In this document: one piece after another, positions 16,607 to 23,291 of the stretch
Numbering within the stretch: the first letter of the stretch is position 1
How the letters are laid out: each line of letters opens with the position of its first letter
Assembly (NCBI GenBank): GCA_009704555.1
Contig: WLDY01000001.1
Span: 1-26,125 of the forward strand
Reading direction: 5' to 3'
DNA: 26,125 nucleotides
Source of the DNA: Actinomycetota bacterium
GTDB taxonomy: Bacteria > Actinomycetota > Actinomycetes > Nanopelagicales > Nanopelagicaceae
Position numbers and translations under genes: made by a program
Notes under the pieces: model-generated
The model's database searches: none
Told to the model about the DNA's origin: nothing
Seen by the model: only the letters and a program-made list of their open reading frames with translations

Positions 16607-17163
16607 TACGCGCGACCGAGATACTCACCAGTGCGCGTATCGACAAGGACCTTCTCCCCTTGCTTGATGAAGAGTGGGACCTGAATCGTGATTCCAGTTT
16701 CGACTGTCGCTGGCTTCGACCCCGCATTGGAGCGATCCCCTTGGAGACCAGGCTCCGTGTAGGTGATGTCGAGGGCTACCGAGGCTGGCAATTCGATGAA
16801 GAGTGGATTTCCTTCATGTATAGCGACCACAGCATCCGTGTTCTCCAGCATGTAGTTCGCACTCTCTCCGACTGTCTCCCCAGGAATTGTCATCTGGTCA
16901 TACGAGGCTGAGTCCATGAAGACGAAGTCTTCGCCGTCCTTGTAAAGAAACTGCATCTCGCGTCGCTCAAGGATCGCAACTTCCACTTTGATCCCAGCGT
17001 TGAAAGTCTTCTCGACGACCTTGCCGGAAAGGACATTCTTCAGCTTTGTCCGCACGAAGGCCGGGCCCTTGCCAGGCTTCACGTGTTGAAACTCGACCAC
17101 GGTCCAGAGTTGACCATCGATATCCAAGGTCATGCCGTTCTTCAAGTCGTTAGTCGTTGCCAC
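16606..17163 (-). CDS. efp: Translation elongation factor P
   Basis: EF-P binds between the P and E sites of the ribosome and relieves stalling at proline runs. The 185-residue protein has the three beta-domain layout. The tip loop PGKGP with Lys32 (30-34) is the residue position modified in some bacteria; from family knowledge the actinobacterial PGKGP form appears to work without modification, and no epmA, epmB or earP gene is seen here. FNAGIKVE (54-61) and the C-terminal GITIQVPLFIKQGEKVLVDT segment are also typical. GTG start at 17163 with a poor Shine-Dalgarno. It is preceded by a 98-base leader that contains a PyrR-like hairpin, so expression might be controlled separately from aroQ. 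Confidence 0.97.
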   Translation of the reverse strand: MATTNDLKNGMTLDIDGQLWTVVEFQHVKPGKGPAFVRTKLKNVLSGKVVEKTFNAGIKVEVAILERREMQFLYKDGEDFVFMDSASYDQMTIPGETVGESANYMLENTDAVVAIHEGNPLFIELPASVALDITYTEPGLQGDRSNAGSKPATVETGITIQVPLFIKQGEKVLVDTRTGEYLGRA

Positions 17164-17230
17164 GATTCAGTCCATCCTCAGGTTCATCGAAGGTAATTCC
17201 TTGGTCTGTCGCATGATCAAAGCCGATGCC

Positions 17231-17249
17231 GACACCCTCACAGGACATC
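17231..17249 (-). promoter_or_regulatory. PyrR-box-like hairpin in the efp leader (putative)
   Basis: The transcript reads GAUGUCCUGUGAGGGUGUC. Its 11-base core GUCCUGUGAGG (17236-17246) is identical to the core of the pyrR hairpin, and the base after it is G instead of the usual pyrimidine. The flanks can pair (GAUGUCC with GGGUGUC, seven pairs of which three are G-U) around the same UGUGA loop. It lies 12 bases downstream of the aroQ stop, in the 98-base aroQ-efp gap, and about 67 bases before the efp GTG, so it does not mask the efp ribosome binding site. Function is unknown and chance similarity is possible. Confidence 0.4.
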
Positions 17250-17261
17250 CCATGAGGACTC

Positions 17262-17696
17262 TTATTCTACGAGGGAGTCCATGGCTATCAGAGCCAAACG
17301 ATAGGAATCCTCTTTGAACCCAGCGATCGTTCCCGTGGAAACGCCGCTGATAAGAGAGGTATGACGGAATTCCTCCCGGGCAAGTGGATTTGAGAGATGC
17401 ACCTCGATCAAGGGAGCCCGGAGCATTGCGCAGGCATCGCGTAGCGCAATCGAATAATGCGTGAAAGCAGCCGGATTGAAGATCACAGGTATCGCCTTCT
17501 CCATCGCTTCGTGGAGCCAACCGATGAGGACTGCTTCATCATCACTCTGACGGATCTCCACAGCCAGATCGAGTTCTTCGGCGCTTCTTTTGATGAAGTC
17601 ACAGAGTTGTCCATAATCGAGGTCGCCATAGAACCTATGTTCACGAGCTCCGAGCTTGCCGAGATTGGGACCATTGAGGACGAGGATCTCTTTCAT
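17262..17696 (-). CDS. aroQ: 3-Dehydroquinate dehydratase, type II
   Basis: AroQ dehydrates 3-dehydroquinate to 3-dehydroshikimate, the third shikimate step. The 144-residue protein fits the dodecameric type II enzyme. Expected active-site residues are present: Arg18 and Tyr23 on the lid loop, Asn74, His80 in FNPAAFTHYSIALRDA (73-88), Glu98 and His100 in EVHLSN, and Arg111 in EFRH. The N-terminal signature deviates: LNGPNLGKLGAREHRFYG where the family usually reads NLNLLGxRxPxxYG. The catalytic set is intact, so it is probably active. It starts 11 bases after the aroB stop. Confidence 0.95.
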   Translation of the reverse strand: MKEILVLNGPNLGKLGAREHRFYGDLDYGQLCDFIKRSAEELDLAVEIRQSDDEAVLIGWLHEAMEKAIPVIFNPAAFTHYSIALRDACAMLRAPLIEVHLSNPLAREEFRHTSLISGVSTGTIAGFKEDSYRLALIAMDSLVE

Positions 17697-17707
17697 TGAT
17701 TCACATC

Positions 17708-18757
17708 CTACGCAATCGCCACGCGTTGGTTGAAGACTCTTCTCGCCGTGTCGACGGATATCTCACTGCTCAGTACGGGTTCTCCCGGGGCCTGAAGGGT
17801 AACGAATCGAAGTTTTCCATCCTTCACTTTCTTGTCGCGCTCCATGATCTGAAGCAAGCGGTCAAAGGAACCAGCCTTGTACGAAGTGGGTAGGTTCAAT
17901 CTCCGTAGGAGATACCGGTGGCGATCTACGATCTTCGGGTCCAGACCGTTGACCTCGACACTAAGTTCAGCAGCAAAGACCATGCCGATCGCAACGGCTT
18001 CGCCATGGCGCATCTGGAAGTCCTCCGCAACTTCGATCGCATGGCCGAGCGTGTGACCGTAATTGAGGAATGCACGCTCTCCTCCCTCACGAAAGTCCCT
18101 GGAGACGATTCCTTCTTTGACGGCGACGCTCTTCTTGATGATCTCACTCAAGGAGGCAGAGTCAGAAGGGTTTGCGAGATCCGAATCAGTCATGCCCTCT
18201 GCTAGATCAAGGATCTCTGTATCTGCGATGAATCCACACTTGATCGCCTCCGCAAGACCCGCAGCTAGATCACGAGAAGAGAGACTTTCCAAGAACCTTT
18301 GATCAATGAGGGTCGCAACAGGTGCGTGAAAGGCACCGACCAAGTTCTTCCCAGCTGCCATGTTGATACCGGTCTTCCCACCGATTGCTGCATCAACCAT
18401 GCCTGCCATGGTGGTGGGTATGGCTATCCAGCCAACACCCCGCATCCAGCATGCCGCGACGAAACCTGCAAGATCCGTGGTGGCCCCGCCTCCAACGCCG
18501 ATGATGAGACCGTCTCTTGGGAAGTTCACCTCACCCAATCGCTTCAAAACTCTTTCGAAGTTATCGAATGACTTCTGCGCCTCCCCGTCTGGGAGATGGA
18601 TGACTTCTGAACTGACCGCGGCTGCCTTGAGAAGCCCATCGAGATTTACATGACTGGCTACCTCGTTGGAAGAGATGGTGACTACTTTGCGCCCAAAAGC
18701 GAGCTTGGCGATGACTTCTTCAATCGTTCTCGTGAAGATGACTTCTCCGTGCGGCAT
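17708..18757 (-). CDS. aroB: 3-Dehydroquinate synthase
   Basis: AroB converts DAHP to 3-dehydroquinate using NAD+ and a divalent metal. The 349-residue protein has the NAD-binding VGGGATTDLAGFVAA (88-102), PTTMAGMVDAAIGGKTGIN (114-132), KNLVGAFHAP (137-146) and the metal ligands Glu170 (GLAEAIK), His235 (YGHTLGHAIE) and His251 (RHGE). The ATG at 18757 is four bases after the aroK stop, and a GGAGG overlapping the end of aroK supplies the ribosome binding site. Full length and unremarkable. Confidence 0.97.
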   Translation of the reverse strand: MPHGEVIFTRTIEEVIAKLAFGRKVVTISSNEVASHVNLDGLLKAAAVSSEVIHLPDGEAQKSFDNFERVLKRLGEVNFPRDGLIIGVGGGATTDLAGFVAACWMRGVGWIAIPTTMAGMVDAAIGGKTGINMAAGKNLVGAFHAPVATLIDQRFLESLSSRDLAAGLAEAIKCGFIADTEILDLAEGMTDSDLANPSDSASLSEIIKKSVAVKEGIVSRDFREGGERAFLNYGHTLGHAIEVAEDFQMRHGEAVAIGMVFAAELSVEVNGLDPKIVDRHRYLLRRLNLPTSYKAGSFDRLLQIMERDKKVKDGKLRFVTLQAPGEPVLSSEISVDTARRVFNQRVAIA

Positions 18758-18761
18758 CGCT

Positions 18762-19298
18762 CTACCTCCACCCTGAGATGATCTTGGCTACTACCTGATC
18801 CGGAGCATCTTCATTTGTATCCACGATCCGTGTTGCCAACCTGGAGTAGATCGGTCTTCGCTTATTCATCAATTCCTGCCAGCTGGCTCGTGGATTGACG
18901 AGCAGGAGCGGTCTCTCTCGATTGAAACCAACTCGCGGTGCTGCATAGGCGATCGTCACATCGAGGAAGATGACTTCGCAATCCCCTTCGCTCTTTAGCG
19001 AGCCAATCCTCTTCTCTACCACTTCACTCATCACCGCACCGCCACCAAGGGCAATAACACCACGGGCATCGAGGAGAGATTGCAGCACCACTTCTTCCTC
19101 GATTTTCCTGAAGTGAGGTTCGCCATCCTCAACGAAGATCTCCGAGATCCTCTTTCCAGTGCGCTCTTCGATCTCGTGATCGGTGTCGGTGAAATCGATT
19201 CCTAACTCCCGCGCCAAGAGACCACCTACTGTGCTCTTTCCAGCGCCAGGCGGACCTATCAAGATGATCCGTCGCGGGATACCAAGGCTCTTCGTCAT
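18762..19298 (-). CDS. aroK: Shikimate kinase
   Basis: AroK phosphorylates shikimate at the 3-hydroxyl. The 178-residue P-loop protein has Walker A GPPGAGKST (15-23), the shikimate-binding Asp in DTDHEIE (Asp40), Arg64 in EPHFRKIEEE, the GGG at 85-87 (ALGGGAV) and the lid arginine in NRERPLL. The ATG overlaps the aroC stop by four bases (ATGA). Order aroC-aroK-aroB-aroQ is the standard actinobacterial arrangement. No AroB fusion here, since the aroK stop is clear. Confidence 0.97.
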   Translation of the reverse strand: MTKSLGIPRRIILIGPPGAGKSTVGGLLARELGIDFTDTDHEIEERTGKRISEIFVEDGEPHFRKIEEEVVLQSLLDARGVIALGGGAVMSEVVEKRIGSLKSEGDCEVIFLDVTIAYAAPRVGFNRERPLLLVNPRASWQELMNKRRPIYSRLATRIVDTNEDAPDQVVAKIISGWR

Positions 19299-20470
19299 CG
19301 AACTGAGATGTTCTCCATGAAGGAGCGGAAATTCCTCTTCGTCTCCTCAATGTGGTCGCCGCCAAACTTCTCTAGCAGCGCTTCCGCCAGAACGAGGGCG
19401 ACCATAGCCTCACCGATCACACCAGCGGCAGGTACGGCGCAAACGTCCGATCGCTGATTGATCGCCTTTGCGCTCTCACCTGTCGTAACATCGATGGTCG
19501 CGAGGGCCTTTGGCACGGTCGAGATGGGTTTCATCGCACCGCGAACTCGCAATCTCTCCCCCGTAGTCATGCCACCTTCGGTGCCGCCAGAGCGATTGCT
19601 AAGTCGAGTGATGGAGCCATCCTTTTTTTCTATCTCGTCGTGAGCAGCGCTTCCACGTCGCGCTGCAGAGGCGAAGCCGTCACCGATCTCAACACCTTTG
19701 ATGGCTTGGATTCCCATGATCGCTGCGGCAAGTCGTGAATCGATGCGTCGATCCCAATGGACGTGGGACCCAAGACCGATCGGACAGTTTTCGACAACGA
19801 CTTCAAAGACTCCGCCGAGGGTGTCGCCTTCGCGATGCGCCTCTTCGATCTCGGTCACCATTGCCGCTGAGAGATCCGACCAGGCAGCTCTCACCGGACT
19901 CTCATCGATCAGAGCCCGATCCTTGTAACTTGGAGAGGTGCGTTCGCCTGAATCAATCTTTCCTATCGCTATGACGTGACTGAAGATTTCCGTGCTGGCA
20001 ACCTCTCTCAGAAGTTGACGGGCGACGACGGAGAGCGCCACTCTCATCGCAGTCTCACGCGCGCTTGCCCGTTCCAAAATAGGTCGTGCATCGGTGAAAC
20101 CGTATTTCTGCATACCGACGAGGTCCGCATGTCCGGGGCGAGGACGAGAGAGGGGCTCATTTCGGGCGAGACCTTGGAGTTCTGAGGGATCGACTGGGTC
20201 CGAAGCCATCACCTTCTCCCACTTGGGCCACTCACTGTTAGCGATCTCGATCGCGATGGGCCCACCCTGCGTTACTCCGTGACGAACACCTGACTTGATG
20301 GTGACTTGATCTTCCTCGAACTTCTGTCGCGCACCACGTCCAAAGCCAAGTCGCCGGCGTCCTAGTTCAGACTGGATGTCACTCGTGGTCAGCGGAACCC
20401 CAGCGGGAATTCCTTCGATGATTCCAGTGAGCGCCGGACCATGCGATTCGCCTGCAGTCAACCAACGCAT
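19295..20470 (-). CDS. aroC: Chorismate synthase
   Basis: AroC forms chorismate from EPSP and needs reduced FMN as cofactor. The 391-residue product has GESHGPAL with His10, RRRLGFGRG (38-46), SRPRPGHADLVGMQKY (108-123) and RASARETA (134-141), the signatures of the FMN and substrate site. A GGGAG ribosome binding site precedes the ATG at 20470. The upstream 60-base gap (20471-20530) separates it from the A24 peptidase and shows no clear promoter. The chorismate pathway here lacks aroA and the DAHP synthase gene, which must be elsewhere. Confidence 0.98.
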   Translation of the reverse strand: MRWLTAGESHGPALTGIIEGIPAGVPLTTSDIQSELGRRRLGFGRGARQKFEEDQVTIKSGVRHGVTQGGPIAIEIANSEWPKWEKVMASDPVDPSELQGLARNEPLSRPRPGHADLVGMQKYGFTDARPILERASARETAMRVALSVVARQLLREVASTEIFSHVIAIGKIDSGERTSPSYKDRALIDESPVRAAWSDLSAAMVTEIEEAHREGDTLGGVFEVVVENCPIGLGSHVHWDRRIDSRLAAAIMGIQAIKGVEIGDGFASAARRGSAAHDEIEKKDGSITRLSNRSGGTEGGMTTGERLRVRGAMKPISTVPKALATIDVTTGESAKAINQRSDVCAVPAAGVIGEAMVALVLAEALLEKFGGDHIEETKRNFRSFMENISVR

Positions 20471-20530
20471 TCGCGAATTCTCCCATAGTCATGATCGTCA
20501 GGCTCAGCATTTCAAGGGCAACGCGGTACC

Positions 20531-20959
20531 TCAGCCAAGGGCAACGAGTGTTCCAAGGGTAAGGAGAGGTGCGAAAGGGATGCTCGATTGCGATCGACCC
20601 CGAAAAAGCAAGAGAAGGAGGGTCAGAGTAGAAACCGAGGCCACGCCCATAAGCCACTCAAAGAGATTCAGATGCGGCACCATGAAGAGGATCAGATACC
20701 CAGTCAACTTGATGTCTCCCATGCCAATGGTTCCAAGAATGTGCACTCTCAATCGACGTGACGCAAAGAGTAAAGTCAAAGACCCCAGATAGAGCGCAAA
20801 TGAGTTCCATCCCAGTACCGGTCTTTCAAAACTGACCGAGATCACAAGGTGAAGAAGGAAGGCCACGCCCAGCAGGAGATTCGGGATCCTTCGAGTGAGG
20901 AGATCAATGAGACCGGCGAGAACGAGAGTGATGAGCGCTAGGAGTAGATGCAAAGACAC
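20531..20959 (-). CDS. Small A24-family prepilin peptidase-like membrane protein
   Basis: A24 peptidases are membrane aspartyl proteases that cut leader peptides of type IV pilin-like proteins. The 142-residue protein is almost entirely hydrophobic, with about five or six likely membrane segments. It contains the two expected catalytic aspartates: Asp19 in DLLTRRIPN (19-27) and Asp82 in GMGDIK (79-84). IPFAPLLTLG near the C terminus is also typical. The N-terminal methyltransferase domain and zinc cysteines of full-size PilD are absent, as in the short TadV/CpaA type. GTG start at 20959 without a clear ribosome binding site, 23 bases after aroE. A small prepilin peptidase gene next to aro genes is, from memory, common in actinobacteria. 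Substrates are not in the window, and activity is inferred from motifs only. Confidence 0.8.
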   Translation of the reverse strand: MSLHLLLALITLVLAGLIDLLTRRIPNLLLGVAFLLHLVISVSFERPVLGWNSFALYLGSLTLLFASRRLRVHILGTIGMGDIKLTGYLILFMVPHLNLFEWLMGVASVSTLTLLLLLFRGRSQSSIPFAPLLTLGTLVALG

Positions 20960-20982
20960 GTACGGACGATATGTGCTTCGAG

Positions 20983-21795
20983 CTACTCAGTGGCTGCGAT
21001 GCTCCGAACTGTGGACAACAAGACTGTTCGATACATCCCATCACGATCGAATTCCACCCCACTGAAGAGGACCGCTTGATCAACTGCCTGCGCGACCAGA
21101 ATCGGAAGACCTGAAATCACTCTTCCTGAAGCAACTCCAGCCAAGACCGAGGGCCATGGCGCATAGGAGAAGTCGATCAAGGTTCCGCTAAAACCCATCA
21201 GGTTTGCGGAGATGAGACTCTGGCTAGTTGCCGGCAGAGTTGAGATGACAAGCTGCCTGTCATTGAGAAGAACCCCCGAGAGCTCTTCCATGGACCTCGT
21301 CTTGATTGAAACCCGTCCGGAGGTAGGGAGTGATTGATCTCGCGATTGATTTCGACGATAGATGGTGACCGACGAGGATGAACCAATCGCCTCGAGCGCA
21401 ATCAGAACGGATCGGGCGGTTGCACCGTTACCCAAAAGAACTACTGAATCTGAGTCGACTCCTTCGACCTTCATTACTCGCTGTAAACCAGAAATGTCAG
21501 TGTTGAAAGAACCTCTAGGAGTGATCGTATTGATGGAATGTGCAGCTAGGGCCACAGGGTCGATTGGAAGGTCAAGTGAGAAACCGACTTCCTTCAGCGG
21601 CATCGTCAATGAGAAACCACTCCAATTCTCATCGCCTTCGGCAAAACTGCGTTCGATCAGCTCTCTCGCCTGGACTTCATCAGCTTCAATACGGCGATAG
21701 TCATACTCGATACCCAATTCTTTGTAGATGAGACCGTGAACGAGTGGTGAGAGGGAATGATCAATTGGTTTGCCAAGGACTGCTGCCCTAATCAT
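20983..21795 (-). CDS. aroE: Shikimate dehydrogenase
   Basis: AroE reduces 3-dehydroshikimate to shikimate with NADPH. From ATG 21795 it has 270 residues. Substrate-site motifs are HSLSP (13-17), TMPLK with catalytic Lys68, and NTD with Asp100. The dinucleotide loop is LGNGATARSV (121-130), a variant of the usual GAGGAAxA. IDFSYAPWP (207-215) and GLPILVAQAVDQ with Gln236 complete the pattern. The frame is open to 21888, but that reaches back into mltG. ATG 21795 has AAAAGG seven bases upstream and overlaps the mltG stop by eight bases (ATGATTAG), and I prefer it. Confidence 0.94.
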   Translation of the reverse strand: MIRAAVLGKPIDHSLSPLVHGLIYKELGIEYDYRRIEADEVQARELIERSFAEGDENWSGFSLTMPLKEVGFSLDLPIDPVALAAHSINTITPRGSFNTDISGLQRVMKVEGVDSDSVVLLGNGATARSVLIALEAIGSSSSVTIYRRNQSRDQSLPTSGRVSIKTRSMEELSGVLLNDRQLVISTLPATSQSLISANLMGFSGTLIDFSYAPWPSVLAGVASGRVISGLPILVAQAVDQAVLFSGVEFDRDGMYRTVLLSTVRSIAATE

Positions 21796-22822
21796 CAAAA
21801 AGACCTTTTCGATAGTTTTCGCGATAGAGACGCTTCCACTCCAGGAATTCTTCATATGAGTTCGTGAAGCGCGTCTCCAGTGGTGCAACTGTTATGAAGT
21901 AGGTCCAGTTGCCCTCCTCCGGCTTCAGGGCCGCTTCAATTGCAGCACGAGTAGGAGACCCGATCGGACCAGGCGGAAGACCGCGAACCCGATAAGTGTT
22001 GTAAGGACTATTCACCTTAGTCTCATCAAGAGTGAGTGAAATCTCGCCGCGCGAACCCTGAAGGTAGTGAACCGTTGAGTCCAGCTGCAGCGCCATTCCC
22101 TTCTCCAAACGGTTGTGGATCACCCGTGAAACCTTGGCGAAGACATCGGGAGTTCCCTCCGCCTCGATCAAAGATGCGACGGTGATGATCTCCTCTGGAG
22201 CCAGATCGAACTCATTCTCACGGATCTCAAGTCCCTCAATGGCAGCGTTGAACCTACGCAACATCGAACGGATGACATCCTCGGTGCTCGTACCTGGTTC
22301 GAAGGAGTAACGTGCTGGATAGAGATACCCCTCTAGTGACCTCGCGTTGAATCCTTCAGGTGCTGGTGTTGCCTCAAGGACTTCCGCAACTTTCGCGTAC
22401 CCAAGTGAAGTCAAGAGCTCTTGAACCTCACTGAGCCTTACTCCATCACGCAAAGTGATCAAGCCTTGAATTCGCTTCGGATCCAAGAGTTGGTTCAATG
22501 CTTCCACTGCAGGGATCCTGGTGTCGAGAAGGTAGCTTCCTGGAGCGATCCGTTCGGCTCTCGCATCATTGATGGCCAATTGGAAGAAGACTTGCCATGA
22601 GTCGATGACGCCAGCCCTATCCAGTTTCCTTGCTATCTCTTCTCCTGTGTCTCCCTCTTCCACCACGATCTCAACGCCTGCCTGACTCTCTCCTGCAGGG
22701 AAGTCTGAGAACCCTTGCGGACGATTTGCCACCTCTCGGATGCCGAGCGTTACTACCACCAACAAGAGTGCGACTACCGAGATAACTCTTTGGTTTGACC
22801 GATCCTTCAAGGTTTCAAACAT
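21788..22822 (-). CDS. mltG: Endolytic murein transglycosylase
   Basis: MltG is a membrane-anchored lytic transglycosylase that cuts nascent peptidoglycan strands and is thought to set their length. The 344-residue protein has a single N-terminal membrane helix (about 12-29), an extracytoplasmic region with a LysM-like part (about 50-120), and the YceG catalytic domain. In that domain are LEGYLYPARY (163-172), the catalytic Glu220 in ASLIEAEG (216-223), LQLDSTVHY (245-253) and SPYNTYRVRGLPPGPIGSP (272-290). The ATG at 22822 is four bases after the ruvX stop. Neighbouring alaS-ruvX-mltG-aroE order is common in actinobacteria. Confidence 0.96.
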   Translation of the reverse strand: MFETLKDRSNQRVISVVALLLVVVTLGIREVANRPQGFSDFPAGESQAGVEIVVEEGDTGEEIARKLDRAGVIDSWQVFFQLAINDARAERIAPGSYLLDTRIPAVEALNQLLDPKRIQGLITLRDGVRLSEVQELLTSLGYAKVAEVLEATPAPEGFNARSLEGYLYPARYSFEPGTSTEDVIRSMLRRFNAAIEGLEIRENEFDLAPEEIITVASLIEAEGTPDVFAKVSRVIHNRLEKGMALQLDSTVHYLQGSRGEISLTLDETKVNSPYNTYRVRGLPPGPIGSPTRAAIEAALKPEEGNWTYFITVAPLETRFTNSYEEFLEWKRLYRENYRKGLFDD

Positions 22823-22826
22823 GGAG

Positions 22827-23291
22827 CTAGAGCTCGCTTCCGGCGTATCTCAACGTATTTCGCTCAGTCAGGAGGACTCCCTCAAGAAGAAGAGTTGCAG
22901 CTACCGCATCGACTTCGCCTCTACCTTCCTTCTCACTCTTTCCGCTGGCACGCATCTCGCTGAGCGCGCTCTTCGTCGTAAGTCGCTCGTCGACGAGTCG
23001 AATCTGAATCGCATGCATGGATGCGACCTCGATCGCGAATTCACGCGCCAAGCGCGCCGAGCTACCGGCATCTCCAGATAGGTTCACGGGATATCCGATG
23101 TAGATGATCACGGGTTCATACTCCTCGAGGATCTTCGAGAGGTCCGTCTCCCATGCTTGGGCATCCAACACCGAGGTCGGGAATGCAAACTGCCCATCGG
23201 GATCACTGACAGCGACTCCGATCCGCGAAAGTCCGAAGTCGAGCGCAAGCCGCCTCCCCTTCAGAAGCGAAGGAGAGGGAATCTCACTCAT
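22827..23291 (-). CDS. ruvX: Putative Holliday junction resolvase / pre-16S rRNA nuclease
   Basis: RuvX (YqgF) is an RNase H-fold nuclease linked to 16S rRNA 5' maturation and, in some reports, Holliday junction cutting. The 154-residue product has RRLALDFGLSRIGVAVSD (13-30), with the first acidic residue at Asp18, YIGYPVNLSG (64-73), DERLTT (100-105) and VDAVAATLLLE (127-137), giving the expected acidic active-site set. The ATG overlaps the alaS stop by four bases (ATGA). Length is normal. Confidence 0.95.
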   Translation of the reverse strand: MSEIPSPSLLKGRRLALDFGLSRIGVAVSDPDGQFAFPTSVLDAQAWETDLSKILEEYEPVIIYIGYPVNLSGDAGSSARLAREFAIEVASMHAIQIRLVDERLTTKSALSEMRASGKSEKEGRGEVDAVAATLLLEGVLLTERNTLRYAGSEL

